DNA from: Bacteroidales bacterium
GTDB taxonomy: Bacteria > Bacteroidota > Bacteroidia > Bacteroidales > Marinifilaceae
Assembly: GCA_015061245.1 (NCBI GenBank)
Contig: SUWY01000017.1
Coordinates: 1-56,006, forward strand
DNA: 56,006 bases
Direction: 5' to 3'
Shown here: one piece after another, positions 17,798 through 28,100 of the stretch
Numbering within the stretch: the stretch's first letter is position 1
Layout of the letters: every line of letters starts with the position of its first letter
Translations under genes and position numbers: made by a program
The notes under the pieces: generated by a model
What the model was told of the DNA's origin: nothing
What the model saw: only the letters and a program-made list of their open reading frames with translations
Databases searched by the model: none

Positions 17798-18238
17798 CTA
17801 TTTAAAGTTGTTTAATAACTCTTCTATTTGGGTTAGAGGAGTGGAAATCTGCTCTTCAAAATTCTGCATTGTGCTTGTTACAACTACCTTGGCGACCTGT
17901 TTGTCGGTTATCGGAGTGCCGTTTACCGTAACATAAACAGTATCTTTGTTTAGAGCCGTTATAATGCAGATAATCAATGCAATTGTTGCTGCAGTTGACA
18001 TGCTCCATGCTCCAATTCTCCAGCCTCTGTTTGGTAATGTACGTTTTATTTTGCCCTCATATTGAATGTGCGAGGCCTCGTCCATGCCGATAAAGTATAG
18101 TTTTGCATAACTAAACTCCTTTGGCAAGTTTTTCGAGCTAAAGAGTAAATGTTTTAGCTCAGCCTCTTCTTCGAGGGTGGTGTTACCGGATTCAAAAAGC
18201 TCCAGCAGCTCCTTGATTCTATCGTTAAGCTTTTCCAT
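17798..18238 (-). CDS. Putative anti-sigma factor, single membrane span
   Basis: A 146-residue protein. The N-terminal cytoplasmic helical part (about 1-70) starts MEKLNDRIKELLELFESG, a pattern typical of Bacteroidetes anti-sigma proteins. One membrane helix follows (about 80-97, STAATIALIICIITAL), then a short periplasmic tail. It overlaps the intended end of the sigma gene by 14 bases (stop at 18225 against start at 18238), a classic coupled pair. It probably holds the ECF factor at the membrane until an envelope signal frees it. The family call rests on position and shape more than on a motif. Confidence 0.75.
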   Translation of the reverse strand: MEKLNDRIKELLELFESGNTTLEEEAELKHLLFSSKNLPKEFSYAKLYFIGMDEASHIQYEGKIKRTLPNRGWRIGAWSMSTAATIALIICIITALNKDTVYVTVNGTPITDKQVAKVVVTSTMQNFEEQISTPLTQIEELLNNFK

Positions 18239-18729
18239 TTTCTCCTATTTTTATTAGTTCCTCTTTTATTTTTTTTTCTTGCTCTTGAGAGCGTTACACG
18301 TATTGTAGCCTCGTCGCTCTCCATAATCTCTGCAATCTCGTTGAAATCGTACCCCTCAATATCCCGCAGTTGGATAACTATGCGTTGCTTTTCAGGAAGT
18401 AGGGCTATTATTCTCATTAAATGTTCACGCAGGAATACTCTGCCTATAGTTGAGTTCCCGTCAATATTTTCCGGTGGAATTATCTGTTCAGGGATCTTTT
18501 GCGTTCGTTTCCGTCGTCGTAGCTTATCGATGCACAAATTCTTTCCTGAACGCAATATTGTGGCTTCAATATTCTTTGAGAGATTTAGCGAGGCTCTTTT
18601 GTTGTGGAGATGTTCGTATAGATCCTGCACAACATCTTGAGCCTCGTTGGAATCACCCAACAAAACAATTGCAAGTCTGTATATCTTATCAGTTATGCTT
18701 AAATATATCTTGTCAAACAAATTCTCCAT
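18154..18729 (-). CDS. ECF RNA polymerase sigma factor, frameshifted near its end
   Basis: Sigma-70 family member with region 2 (about residues 10-75, AQDVVQDLYEHLHNKR) and region 4 (about 115-165, LLPEKQRIVIQLRDIEGY and the HTH IAEIMESDEATIRVTLSRAR). As it reads, the frame runs to 18154 and gives 191 residues with an odd basic tail. At a run of nine A (minus strand; T-run 18269-18277) loss of one A would give the ordinary ending KKIKEELIKIGENGKA with a stop at 18225, overlapping the anti-sigma start by 14 bases. So the gene carries a +1 difference in a homopolymer: slippage, phase variation or a sequence error. The core sigma domains are unaffected. Confidence 0.88.
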   Translation of the reverse strand: MENLFDKIYLSITDKIYRLAIVLLGDSNEAQDVVQDLYEHLHNKRASLNLSKNIEATILRSGKNLCIDKLRRRKRTQKIPEQIIPPENIDGNSTIGRVFLREHLMRIIALLPEKQRIVIQLRDIEGYDFNEIAEIMESDEATIRVTLSRARKKNKRGTNKNRRKWKSLTIESRSCWSFLNPVTPPSKKRLS

Positions 18730-18785
18730 AATTCGTACATATAACGCTCAATGTCGATTATTTGTAACATTGCGAAGATAATCTT

Positions 18786-18816
18786 TTTGTTATTATTGTC
18801 AAAAAGAGTATTTTTG
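18786..18816 (+). promoter_or_regulatory. Promoter of the M64 peptidase gene
   Basis: TTTG (18786-18789), 19-base spacer, TATTTTTG (18809-18816); the start codon follows within 30 bases. Full consensus match. Confidence 0.72.
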
Positions 18817-18844
18817 ATGAAAATTTTGGAAAATATCAAGATAT

Positions 18845-20434
18845 ATGATGAATAATATATTGGTAAAACTTAGTCGGGTTATTGCTCTTATTGTAATAGG
18901 AGCGTTTATAATTTCGTGCACCGATGCGGCATTTGATGGATATGTTCCGGAGCAAGGAGCTTCTGATGCTGATATAAAGTATGCAGACTATATAGGAGCA
19001 TGGCAGGTATCGGGCGATATTTATGTCGATGGTAAGGTGGTTAATAACATAACCTATGAGGTAAGTGTTGAGCAGAAAGTCAAGGGGTTAAGTTATTATG
19101 TGCGAGGATGGGCCGGTTCTCCTATTAGTTTTGATTTCCCTTTTGAAATGCTTTATAACAGCGATGGCTCGGTAACCATTTATACGAATCAAAAGTTGGG
19201 AGAGTATGATTTTGATAATACAGGTAAAGCAACTGTCAGATTGGCAATGGCTAATGATAAGCAGAAACTTATGCCATTGAATTACAAAGGATACCTAAGA
19301 GGAGAGTTGAATAACGGTGCGATAAGATTTACTTCGTCAGATCCGGGTTTTACTCTTGCATATTGCAATACACGTGGAGACGTGGCATTCTATTTGATAG
19401 GTGATGAGTATCCGTTGTTAGCCCCGACAATGAAACAGCTGCCAAAAACAGCTCCATTCTATATGGATAAGAGCGTGACAGAGCTTCAGCAACATACATT
19501 GGGAAACGGAATAGATTTGATTATTGTAGGCGACGGTTATACATCGGAGTATGATTTTGGAGTAGGTGGAAAATTCATCACCGATGCGCAGAACTGTATG
19601 GAGGCTTTTTTTGAGGTAGAGCCTATGAAATCGCTTCGGAACTACTTTAATGTTAAGGTTATCGCTTCTTATTCAAAGGATCGAGGTGTGTCAAGCGGAT
19701 ATAGCGCTTTGAGGCGTGAGACTCTTTTTGAGGTTAAGTTGACCGACATATTGTCAAGTAGTAATGTAGGGGTGAACTATGACAAGGTACACTCGTACGT
19801 CTATTCGGTAATAAGTGGAGGAGATAAGAGTAAGCGAGGTTTCAATGTAATTCTCGTAATGGCGAATCAAGATGAGTCGGCTGGTACTGCCTACATAAAT
19901 AATTCAGATACATATACCAATGTTGCTGTAGTGCCAATTACCGGTAAACAAGATGGTTTTGAGGCAATTGTAAGGCATGAGGCAGTGGGGCATGCCTTTG
20001 GTCTATTGCTTGATGAGTATATCTACTATGGAGAGCAGATTCCTGAGAGTGATAAGAAGAGTACGTTAGAGAATATGAAGGACGGATTTGGTGCAAATCT
20101 TACCTTTGAGAGTCGTGAAAATGCACATTGGGCTAAATATTATGATATTGATGGCTATGATATGGTTGGATATTTCGAGGGAGGATTGAAATATCAGTAC
20201 GGAGTTTGGCGTTCTGAGGAGTTTAGTTGCATGGATAATAATGTTCCGTACTTTACAGCGCCGAGTCGCGAAAAAATTTATTCAAGAGTCATGGAGCATG
20301 CCGGAATAGCTTTTGATTTTCAGCAATTCGTTGAATATGACAAAGTTAATATAGAAAGTTCGAGGTCTATGAAGGGCATTGGCGGTACTCGATTGACCGA
20401 CGATTTAATTATTTTGAAAAATTTTCCCGAATAA
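18845..20434 (+). CDS. M64 family zinc metallopeptidase lipoprotein
   Basis: A 529-residue surface or periplasmic lipoprotein: signal peptide (about 1-24) with lipobox FIISC. An N-terminal beta-rich domain of about 180 residues (GAWQVSGDIYVDGKVV onward) looks lipocalin-like. The second half is a peptidase domain of the M64 (IgA peptidase) family, with HEAVGHAFGLLLDE giving zinc ligands H378 and H382, catalytic E379 and a downstream D389. The family includes the Clostridium ramosum IgA protease, but most Bacteroidetes members have no proven substrate. It stands alone between the divergent sigma operon and tRNA-Pro. Confidence 0.9.
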   Translation: MMNNILVKLSRVIALIVIGAFIISCTDAAFDGYVPEQGASDADIKYADYIGAWQVSGDIYVDGKVVNNITYEVSVEQKVKGLSYYVRGWAGSPISFDFPFEMLYNSDGSVTIYTNQKLGEYDFDNTGKATVRLAMANDKQKLMPLNYKGYLRGELNNGAIRFTSSDPGFTLAYCNTRGDVAFYLIGDEYPLLAPTMKQLPKTAPFYMDKSVTELQQHTLGNGIDLIIVGDGYTSEYDFGVGGKFITDAQNCMEAFFEVEPMKSLRNYFNVKVIASYSKDRGVSSGYSALRRETLFEVKLTDILSSSNVGVNYDKVHSYVYSVISGGDKSKRGFNVILVMANQDESAGTAYINNSDTYTNVAVVPITGKQDGFEAIVRHEAVGHAFGLLLDEYIYYGEQIPESDKKSTLENMKDGFGANLTFESRENAHWAKYYDIDGYDMVGYFEGGLKYQYGVWRSEEFSCMDNNVPYFTAPSREKIYSRVMEHAGIAFDFQQFVEYDKVNIESSRSMKGIGGTRLTDDLIILKNFPE

Positions 20435-20435
20435 A

Positions 20436-20467
20436 TTTGGAGGATATAAAAATTTGATATACCTTTG
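20436..20467 (+). promoter_or_regulatory. Promoter of tRNA-Pro
   Basis: TTTG (20436-20439), 20-base spacer, TACCTTTG (20460-20467), 18 bases ahead of the mature tRNA 5' end. Confidence 0.75.
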
Positions 20468-20485
20468 CATCGCAAAAGCAAAAAA

Positions 20486-20561
20486 CGAGGTGTAGCTCAG
20501 TTGGTAGAGTGCTTGCTTTGGGAGCAAGACGTCGCACGTTCGAGTCGTGTCACCTCGACCA
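20486..20561 (+). tRNA. tRNA-Pro (anticodon UGG)
   Basis: A 76-base cloverleaf. Acceptor CGAGGTG pairs with CACCTCG and is followed by A and an encoded CCA. The D-arm contains AGCTCAGTTGGTAGAG. The anticodon stem CTTGC/GCAAG encloses TTTGGGA, anticodon TGG. The T-arm holds GTTCGAGTC. No intron. A terminator follows three bases later. Confidence 0.97.
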
Positions 20562-20563
20562 AA

Positions 20564-20593
20564 AGCGGTTGAAGAGATTCAGCCGCTTTTTTT
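20564..20593 (+). terminator. Terminator of tRNA-Pro
   Basis: A 10-bp stem (20564-20573 with 20578-20587) with tetraloop GAGA, followed by seven T. Strong intrinsic terminator. Confidence 0.88.
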
Positions 20594-20617
20594 GTGCCCT
20601 CGCCCAAAATCAGCTTA

Positions 20618-20640
20618 AGCAAGTCCAGGATAGACTTGCT
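20618..20640 (-). terminator. Hairpin after the small membrane protein gene
   Basis: Perfect stem AGCAAGTC/GACTTGCT (20618-20625 with 20633-20640), directly beyond the minus-strand stop at 20647. The T-rich tail in minus reading is weak. Confidence 0.5.
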
Positions 20641-20646
20641 CTTAAA

Positions 20647-20922
20647 TTATGCGTTTGTCTGTACAATTGTTGAAATAATATATATCAGTACAGAAAGTAA
20701 TACTAAAACAGCAATAGCATATTTAAAAATTTCTCCTTTTTTTAGTCTTCTTTCCTTCTTAATAGTGTTTAGACGGTAGATTTGATCAATAATGCATATT
20801 GTTCCAACAACCTGTAAAACAATATTTGTGAATGGCTCTTTGTCTATAAAACCACAAATTGCCACAGCAATGCCAAGTACTATGGCAATGGTCCCTGTTG
20901 CTATTATAGCTTTGTTTTTCAT
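20647..20922 (-). CDS. Small membrane protein, two spans
   Basis: A 91-residue protein with hydrophobic segments at about 6-25 and 33-47, a basic loop (RLNTIKKERRLKKGE) and a third hydrophobic stretch near 67-86. Two or three membrane helices are possible. A -7 element TACATTTG lies in minus reading at about 20950-20957, so it seems to be expressed by itself. No family recognised. It is convergent with tRNA-Pro. Confidence 0.65.
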   Translation of the reverse strand: MKNKAIIATGTIAIVLGIAVAICGFIDKEPFTNIVLQVVGTICIIDQIYRLNTIKKERRLKKGEIFKYAIAVLVLLSVLIYIISTIVQTNA

Positions 20923-21006
20923 CTTGAAACTATTTTATTATTTATTTGCAAATGTAGATAAAAAATTAATCACATAAGAATAGATGCGTTTTTTTTACTA
21001 AATATT

Positions 21007-21048
21007 GCAAAAAACGGTCGATTCTTGTGATTTCAAGAACCGACCGTT
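21007..21048 (-). terminator. Terminator of metK
   Basis: Arms 21013-21027 and 21034-21048 pair over 15 positions with one mismatch. Six T follow in minus reading. Strong terminator 22 bases past the metK stop. Confidence 0.85.
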
Positions 21049-21069
21049 GCTTTATGCGGTAAGTGTAAA

Positions 21070-22416
21070 TTACTCGGCAGGGGTGTTTGACTCAGGCTCT
21101 GTGTCAGTAGTTGACTTTGGGTTTGCCTTTCTTGAGAAAGCCTGTTTTACGCGGTCAACATAGTCAAGTTTCTCCCATGTGAATAGCTCAACCTCCATCT
21201 CAACTGTTGGCCAATAGTTTGAGGTATATACCTTCTTAACAACCTCTGGGGTGCGTCCCATGTGGCCATAACTTGCAGTCTCCTCGTAAATAGGGTTGCA
21301 AAGTTTTAAACGCTCAACAATGGCAGCTGGGCGCATATCGAAAATCTCGCCAACTTTTTGTGCTATCTCGCCATCGGTAAAGTCAACCTTACTTGTTCCG
21401 TAGGTGTTAACATAAATACCTACAGGCTCTGCAACTCCAATAGCGTATGAAACTTGAACAAGCATCTCGTCGGCAATGCCGGCTGCAACCATGTTCTTTG
21501 CAATGTGGCGTGCAGCGTATGCAGCAGAGCGGTCAACCTTCGATGGATCTTTTCCTGAGAATGCTCCACCTCCGTGTGCTCCCTTACCACCGTAAGTGTC
21601 AACAATAATCTTTCTTCCTGTCAATCCGGTATCTCCTGCAGGACCTCCAATTACGAATTTGCCTGTTGGGTTTACGTGAAGAATCAAATCTTTGTCGAAC
21701 AACGCTCTTACGCGGCGAGGAAGAATCTCCTTAACTCGTGGAAGAAGAATATCCTCTATGTCCTTCTTAATCCATGCAGCCATTGCTTTATCAGCCTCCT
21801 CTTGTGCCTCTGGGGTGTTTGTTGTTGGTTGGATAAACTCATCATGCTGGGTAGAGATAACAATAGTGTGAATACGCTTTGGCTTGTTGTCATCGTTGTA
21901 CTCGACTGTTACCTGTGATTTTGAGTCAGGACGAAGATATAGCATCTTCATTCCCTCTTTTCTAATCTTAGCAAGCTCTTCCAAAAGGGTGTGAGCCAAC
22001 TCCAATGGCAGTGGCATATAGTTGTCGGTTTCACGAGTTGCGTAACCAAACATCATTCCCTGGTCTCCTGCACCTTGGTCCATTGGGTTCTCGCGCTCTA
22101 CTCCGCGATTAATATCGGCAGATTGTTCATGAATTGCGCTAAGCACTCCGCATGAGTTGGCATCGAACATATATTCGCTTTTGTTGTAGCCAATTCTGTC
22201 AATCACTTCACGAGCAACACGCGATACGTCAACGTATGTTTTTGTCTTAATCTCTCCGGCAATTACTACCTGTCCTGTAGTTACAAGTGTTTCACATGCA
22301 ACTTTTGCTGCAGGGTCGAATGCCAGAATTTTGTCAAGAATTGCATCGGAAATCTGATCCGATACTTTGTCAGGGTGTCCTTCAGACACCGATTCAGATG
22401 TAAATAGGTATCCCAT
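21070..22416 (-). CDS. metK: S-adenosylmethionine synthetase
   Basis: Makes S-adenosylmethionine from methionine and ATP. The three-domain enzyme starts with the signature [11 protein letters not shown] (about 7-17). [12 protein letters not shown] (about 114-125) is the methionine loop region, and [19 protein letters not shown] (about 281-299) is the second family signature. At 448 residues it is longer than the E. coli enzyme (384), mostly through inserts seen in Bacteroidetes and an acidic C-terminal tail. The minus-strand -7 element TACCTTTG at 22550-22557 would give a leader of about 125 bases; I see no riboswitch I can name in it. Confidence 0.96.
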   Translation of the reverse strand: MGYLFTSESVSEGHPDKVSDQISDAILDKILAFDPAAKVACETLVTTGQVVIAGEIKTKTYVDVSRVAREVIDRIGYNKSEYMFDANSCGVLSAIHEQSADINRGVERENPMDQGAGDQGMMFGYATRETDNYMPLPLELAHTLLEELAKIRKEGMKMLYLRPDSKSQVTVEYNDDNKPKRIHTIVISTQHDEFIQPTTNTPEAQEEADKAMAAWIKKDIEDILLPRVKEILPRRVRALFDKDLILHVNPTGKFVIGGPAGDTGLTGRKIIVDTYGGKGAHGGGAFSGKDPSKVDRSAAYAARHIAKNMVAAGIADEMLVQVSYAIGVAEPVGIYVNTYGTSKVDFTDGEIAQKVGEIFDMRPAAIVERLKLCNPIYEETASYGHMGRTPEVVKKVYTSNYWPTVEMEVELFTWEKLDYVDRVKQAFSRKANPKSTTDTEPESNTPAE

Positions 22417-22605
22417 AATAATTTTATGTAGTTAATATATTACGGGAAAGTGGGGTAATTGATTCCTATATGCGTTTTAGCAATTTTTTTCTGTGGTTGC
22501 AATCAGCCCAAATCTTTCCACAATTATTGCAATTTGTTCAAATCGGCCGCAAAGGTACAACTTTATTTCGTAACTTTGTCCTTTAGATGGTAATAAAGTT
22601 GGATT

Positions 22606-23850
22606 ATGAAGTTGATATACACTATAGGAATTGCGTTGTATGGATTGGCAATCAGAGTGGCATCGCCCTTTAATAAAAAGGCTAAGTTGTTGCTTGATGG
22701 GCGAGGACGCACAAAGAGAGTCCTTGACGGTACAGCCAATGATGTTAAGGTGAATACCGGTAATGAGAAGTGGGTGTGGTTTCATGCAGCTTCGCTTGGA
22801 GAGTTTGAGCAGGGAAGACCGGTAATTGAGGAGTTGAAAAAAAGAGAGCCTGAGACAAAGATTGTTCTTACCTTCTTCTCGCCATCGGGTTATGAGATTA
22901 GAAAGAACTATGCGATGGCCGATGCAATTTTATATCTGCCTGCTGATAATCGTAAAAATGCGAAAGCTTTTCTTGATGCCTATAAACCATCGGCAGCAGT
23001 AATTGTTAAGTATGAGTACTGGTATAATTTCCTTACAGAGCTTAAGCGTAGAGGAGTGCCTACCTACTTGATTTCGGCAATATTTTTGCCAACTCAGCCA
23101 TTCTTTAAGTGGTGGGGTGGAATTTATCGTGAAATGCTTGGCTGCTTTACCAAACTTTTTATTCAGGACGAGGAGTCATTGGATTTGCTTAATAAAATAG
23201 GGGTTAAGCATGCTGTAGTTACAGGTGATACCCGTTTTGACAGAGTTGAGCAGATTGCTGCCGAGGCAAAGAGTATTCCGCAGGTAGAGAAGTTCTTAAA
23301 TGGAGCGGATTCTGTTGTTTGTGGCAGTACCTGGGGGCCGGATGAGGAGAACCTTTTTGCTTATATCAATAGTTATGATGGTGATTTCAAGTGGATTATA
23401 GCTCCACATGAAATAGGAGAGGGGCACATTTCTAAGATCCTTTCATTGTGCAAGAAACCTGTGGCAAGAATTACGGCAATGCCCGAGAATGTTGCTGATT
23501 GTAACGTGTTGATTGTTGATTGTATAGGTATGCTTTCTGCAATCTATCGATATGGTTCGGTTTCATATATTGGTGGAGGTTTTGGTGTTGGAATTCACAA
23601 TACCCTTGAAGCAGCTGTATATGGAGTGCCGGTAATCTTTGGCCCTAACCACAAGAAGTTCCGCGAGGCTCTTGGCTTGATTGCTGAGGGTGGTGCATTT
23701 ACATACTCTGAGTCGTCGGAGTTAGCGGAGTTGCTAAATACACTGCTTGTTAAACCCGAGATAACTAAGGCTGCAGGCATGTCGGCACGTAAATATGTTG
23801 AGAGCCAGCTTGGAGCGACACCTCTTATTGTGAAGGAGTTGGTTAAATAG
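22606..23850 (+). CDS. waaA: 3-deoxy-D-manno-octulosonic acid transferase
   Basis: Adds Kdo from CMP-Kdo to lipid A precursor at the inner membrane. The 414-residue GT30 enzyme has an N-terminal membrane-near segment (about 1-20). The glycosyltransferase-N block is visible as [19 protein letters not shown] (about 58-76) with catalytic Glu in GEFEQ. The C-terminal UDP-glycosyltransferase-like block is [20 protein letters not shown] (about 324-343). A -7 element TAACTTTG lies at 22571-22578, back to back with the metK promoter. Confidence 0.94.
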   Translation: MKLIYTIGIALYGLAIRVASPFNKKAKLLLDGRGRTKRVLDGTANDVKVNTGNEKWVWFHAASLGEFEQGRPVIEELKKREPETKIVLTFFSPSGYEIRKNYAMADAILYLPADNRKNAKAFLDAYKPSAAVIVKYEYWYNFLTELKRRGVPTYLISAIFLPTQPFFKWWGGIYREMLGCFTKLFIQDEESLDLLNKIGVKHAVVTGDTRFDRVEQIAAEAKSIPQVEKFLNGADSVVCGSTWGPDEENLFAYINSYDGDFKWIIAPHEIGEGHISKILSLCKKPVARITAMPENVADCNVLIVDCIGMLSAIYRYGSVSYIGGGFGVGIHNTLEAAVYGVPVIFGPNHKKFREALGLIAEGGAFTYSESSELAELLNTLLVKPEITKAAGMSARKYVESQLGATPLIVKELVK

Positions 23851-23915
23851 CACACACTAAGTTTGATATTATGGGGCGAGGTAACAAATATGTTGCCTCG
23901 CTCGTAGTTTATGGC

Positions 23916-24830
23916 ATGGCATACATAGACTACTACAAGGTGCTTGGAGTTGAGAAGAGTGCAACTCAAGAGCAGATAAAAAAGGCCTATAAAAAATTGG
24001 CCAGAAAATATCATCCCGATTTGAATCCCGATGACAAAAGCGCTCATACAAAGTTTCAGGCTATTAATGAGGCAAATGAGGTTTTAAGTGATCCGGAGAA
24101 GCGTACCAAATATGATAAGTATGGCGAGCATTGGGAGCATGCCGAGGAGTTTGAAAAGCAAAGAGCTCAATATGCAAACTACTCTCAAGCTCACCAAGGA
24201 GATTTCGATTTTGGCTCTATGTTTGGCGAAGAGCCATTCTCATCTTCGGGCGAGGGTTTCTCCGATTTCTTTGAATCGCTTTTTGGCTCTGCCGGCCGCC
24301 GTAGAAAGAGAAATTTCAAAGGACGGGATTACCATTCAGAGTTACAACTTTCACTACTTGAGGCCTCGCAAACTCATAAACGTATTTTGAATATTGATGG
24401 GAAGAGTGTCAGGATAACTATCCCTGCGGGAGTTTACGATGGGCAGGAGATTCGTTTGCCGGGTTATGGTGCATCCGGTGCAACTAAAGAGCAGAATGGA
24501 GATCTTTATATAACTTTTAAGATCTTACCCGATTCTAACTTTAAAAGAGTTGGGAATGACCTATATACAACAGTTTCGCTTGACCTTTATACTGCAGTAC
24601 TTGGCGGTGAGGTGGTTATACAGAACCTGACCGAAAAGTTGCGGTTGAGGGTTAATGAGCTTACCCAAAATGGAGCAAGGGTACGTTTACGTGGTAAGGG
24701 ATTCCCTATCTATAAACAAGATGGTAAGCGAGGGGATTTGATTGTAACCTATTCGGTAGAGTTGCCTGCAACACTCTCGGATAGAGAGCGAGAGCTGTTT
24801 TTGCAGTTAAAAAGTTTGTCACCTAAATAG
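23916..24830 (+). CDS. cbpA: DnaJ-class co-chaperone, CbpA type
   Basis: J-domain protein of about 304 residues. The J domain (about 4-66) contains the HPD motif in [11 protein letters not shown], which stimulates DnaK ATPase. A Gly/Phe/Ser-rich linker follows (about 85-140), then two C-terminal substrate-binding barrels (about 145-300). The cysteine zinc-finger domain of DnaJ is absent, which marks the CbpA type. A longer frame begins at 23871, but the Met at 23916 ([11 protein letters not shown]) fits all family members. Pairs with the CbpM-like gene nine bases downstream. Confidence 0.93.
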   Translation: MAYIDYYKVLGVEKSATQEQIKKAYKKLARKYHPDLNPDDKSAHTKFQAINEANEVLSDPEKRTKYDKYGEHWEHAEEFEKQRAQYANYSQAHQGDFDFGSMFGEEPFSSSGEGFSDFFESLFGSAGRRRKRNFKGRDYHSELQLSLLEASQTHKRILNIDGKSVRITIPAGVYDGQEIRLPGYGASGATKEQNGDLYITFKILPDSNFKRVGNDLYTTVSLDLYTAVLGGEVVIQNLTEKLRLRVNELTQNGARVRLRGKGFPIYKQDGKRGDLIVTYSVELPATLSDRERELFLQLKSLSPK

Positions 24831-24838
24831 CGATAATA

Positions 24839-25087
24839 ATGTATCAAGAGTATGTAATTATAAAGGAGTACTGTTCGTGGAGCCATATTGAGCCTGAATT
24901 TGTATCAAATCTGGCCGAGATGGGGATTATAGAGCCACATCAGATAGGTGGCGAGAGCTGTTTGTCTATTCGCCAGATAAGAGAGTTGCAAATATATTCG
25001 CACCTTTATTACGATTTATCGGTAAATTTGGAGGGGATAGATGTGATACGCCATTTGTTAGGGCGTTTGTCTTCTAATAAAGAGTAA
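24839..25087 (+). CDS. cbpM: CbpM-like chaperone modulator
   Basis: An 82-residue MerR-like single-domain protein. In proteobacteria CbpM binds the J domain of CbpA and inhibits it. The region SCLSIRQIRELQIYSHLYYDLSVNLEGIDVI is typical of the family, but is split here into helices at about 42-55 and 60-75. The gene starts nine bases after cbpA, the classical arrangement. A separate promoter follows before the next gene, so this pair is probably its own operon. Confidence 0.82.
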   Translation: MYQEYVIIKEYCSWSHIEPEFVSNLAEMGIIEPHQIGGESCLSIRQIRELQIYSHLYYDLSVNLEGIDVIRHLLGRLSSNKE

Positions 25088-25102
25088 CTATTTTTGAGTA
25101 GT

Positions 25103-25134
25103 CTTGTTAATAAAATTTGGATTGGCTAACTTTG
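25103..25134 (+). promoter_or_regulatory. Promoter of the FtsK-like/small helical protein operon
   Basis: CTTG (25103-25106, three of four consensus bases), 20-base spacer, TAACTTTG (25127-25134). It lies between cbpM and the 25171 start, so the FtsK-like module has its own promoter. Confidence 0.65.
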
Positions 25135-25170
25135 CATAAAAGAAAAGAGATATTGTAAAGTTGGTTGATT

Positions 25171-28100
25171 ATGGAGACATACGAAATATGCTTGGAGAAG
25201 CTTGAGTTGGTGAATAGTTATGTTGATACTTTTGAGAGACGAGCAGCCTTAACAAAAGAGTACTCTCAAAAGATCGAGGAGGCAAGCATCGCTCAAAGAA
25301 GGTTTGGCGCAAACATCTCTACTTCGGAGATTCTAAATGAGTTTATGCGTGTTTCGGATATGATGTTAGAGCATACAAAGAAGATTTATCAACATCAATA
25401 TGACATTGCATGTAACGATTTTAAACAAAGTATAAATCAGCTTACAAGTGAAATTTCAAAAAATAGGGGGTTGATATCGAAGTATGAGACTACTCTTGCA
25501 AAACTGGAAAAAGATTTCAGTACGTGGAGTTATGTGAATAACTTCTGCAATAAGCATTTGACAGAGTATGATAGATCGATGACCCGCTTAGAAACCAGTA
25601 ACCCATTTGAATTAGAGTTAAATGTTCAAAGTCTTTCTTGTTTGAAACGAAAAATTCAAAAGATTCCAGACTCATTTATCACTATTTATGTTGGCAATAG
25701 GCAGGTCTCGAAGTCATATATTGTAGATCAATATAAGCCAACTTATTCAAATTCCGAAAGTGAAATCAATTCAAAGTACATAAAGGTCAATGTTAACATA
25801 CCGGATAATATTAAGGGCAAATTATTCAAGATGGCAAATGCTGATTTCTTGGAGTCGTTCCCCGGCACTGTGAATTGGTATAACGATACGTTTCTGAAAT
25901 GGAGTGCTGCAAATTGGTATACTCTTTTACTAAAGAGTGACTTCGCGGTTTTGCCGAAACAGATAAAAGAGCATAAGGAGAGGATTGAAGCTCTTAGACG
26001 TTTGGTTTCAAGTGATGAGGATACGAAAAGAAATACTCAAAAACTATATGATGAATTTTTGGCGTTGAAGGATTTCAGGCGATATATAGAGGCCGGTCAT
26101 ATAAAGCCAATGTCCAAAGGAGAGCTGGATAGAGTAAAAGAGCAGGTGTTAAAAGCTGCATCTTCAAAATTGTCAATTCAGCCTGATGATTTAATGGATT
26201 ATTTGGCACTTTCAAATAGTAAGGAGAATTTTACGGAGTTTAAGTTGGCTTGTGTTAGGGATAGGGCTAATAAGTATATCGATAAAAATTCCAAACTTCA
26301 ATCAAAAGTTACTCTTTTGGAGCAGGAGAGGGATAGAAAATTAAAGAGTCTGAATATTCCGGACTTGGTGCCTGCTTTTATGAAGTGGAGAGATGAAATG
26401 CCTCTGTTGGCTCAATTGGGATTTCCCGATAATATGAGTGACTCAATGCTTGATACACTATTTAACAAGATTGTTGAGGAGGCCTCGCACCAATACTCAC
26501 TAAAGATGTATCCGACAGGGGGATGCTCATATCATACCGACAGCACAGGAAAGAAATTTATAACACCCAACAAAGAGTTGGTTTGTGTTCCGAGCTATAT
26601 TACCCCAGGCTGTAATAAAAAGTCTCGTTTGGTAATTTATTATGGTAAAGATTCTGTCGATTTGGCTCAAAGGGCACTAAACAGAGCTGTTTTTAATATA
26701 TTGTTGGCATTGCCGCCACGTAAGGCAAAACTAAGAATCATAGATTTGGCGGCTACCAATATGGCTTCACTCTTTACAACTCGTTTGCATCCATCTATAT
26801 GGAACAATGAGGTTGTTATGAATGACAGAGAGTTACGGGGTGTTGTTGAAGAGTGGCAGGCTCGTAGTAAACGAGTTATGCAGAAATGTGAAAATATTTT
26901 TGATTATAATGAAAAGCATCAAACTTGTTTGGAGCCTTATGAGGTTGCAATAGTGTTGGGTTATCCGGGAAGTCTTACCCCTGGCAGTGAGGAGTTGTTG
27001 CGCCCATTTGTACAGAATGGTTATAAGGTGGGAATAATCTTCATCTTCTTGAATAATATTGATTTGCAAGCGGCTAACGGGCAGAATCTGCTCAATGATA
27101 AAGAGTTGTTTAAATTTATTCTTCCTTATGTGAAGATAGGCAAAGAGTATCCTTTATCTTTAACGCCAATAGCAGATAATCAACAATTACTTGAAACTGC
27201 CATAGAGTATTTGAACGCTGAGGCGGTGAAGGTAGATGAGAAGCCAATAGCGAAACAAAATGTAAATAACCTTGTTGAGAACTTGTATAGACCGAACAAT
27301 GTGTCTGAAATAAAGGTTGCTGTAGGTGAGGTAAATGGACGATCTGTATATTTTGAGTTTGATACGGTAAGTCACTCTCATGCATTTATATTAGGACAGT
27401 CTGGAACAGGAAAATCGAGATTCCTGCACAATGTAATAGGTAATATCCTGTTAAATCATAGTCCGCAGAATGTTGAACTCTATTTGATGGATTTAAAATT
27501 GGGAGGAGTTGAGTTTAATCCGTATAGAGGGGTAAAACATGTGAGGGCTTTGTTGGTTGATAATAATGATCGACAAATTACATTGGAGGTGCTGAAGGAG
27601 TTGGCTGCTCGCATTGAACAACGTAATAAGCAGATAGCTGAGCTGGGAGTAAGGAATTTGGAGGCATATAATAAGAAAGCAGATACTCCAATGTCTCAGA
27701 TAGTCTTGGTTATAGATGAGTGTCAAATGTTGTTTACTGAACGTCCCGATATAATTGAACGCGAGTTAAGAGATATTCTGAAGCTTATAGTACAGCAGGG
27801 TCGTAGTCAGGGAGTCCATTTGATTCTTGCTACTCAAACTTTGATGAACTCAGCAATCCCTATTGATGGGTTGCAGGGAGCCGGTTTGACAGATTTTTAT
27901 CTCTTTAATTGTGATTCTCGCGATTCGGAAAAGTTGGTTAAGAATAGTAGTCCAATTACCGGAACATTACAGACGGGAGAGATTTATTATCATCATAATC
28001 AAAATGTTTCGCCCGATGTTCAATTCCAATCTTTCTATGTTGATGATACTCAACAGGAGGAGATATTGCGAGGTATTGCTCAAAAGAGCAAGGATTTGAT

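Noticed and set aside
22417-22549. metK leader string (CTGATTGCAACC ... GCTAAAA) resembling a SAM-II riboswitch core
   Set aside because: The P1 stem required for SAM-II is not present and the spacing between the blocks is too short. A covariance search would be decisive; by eye it does not hold.
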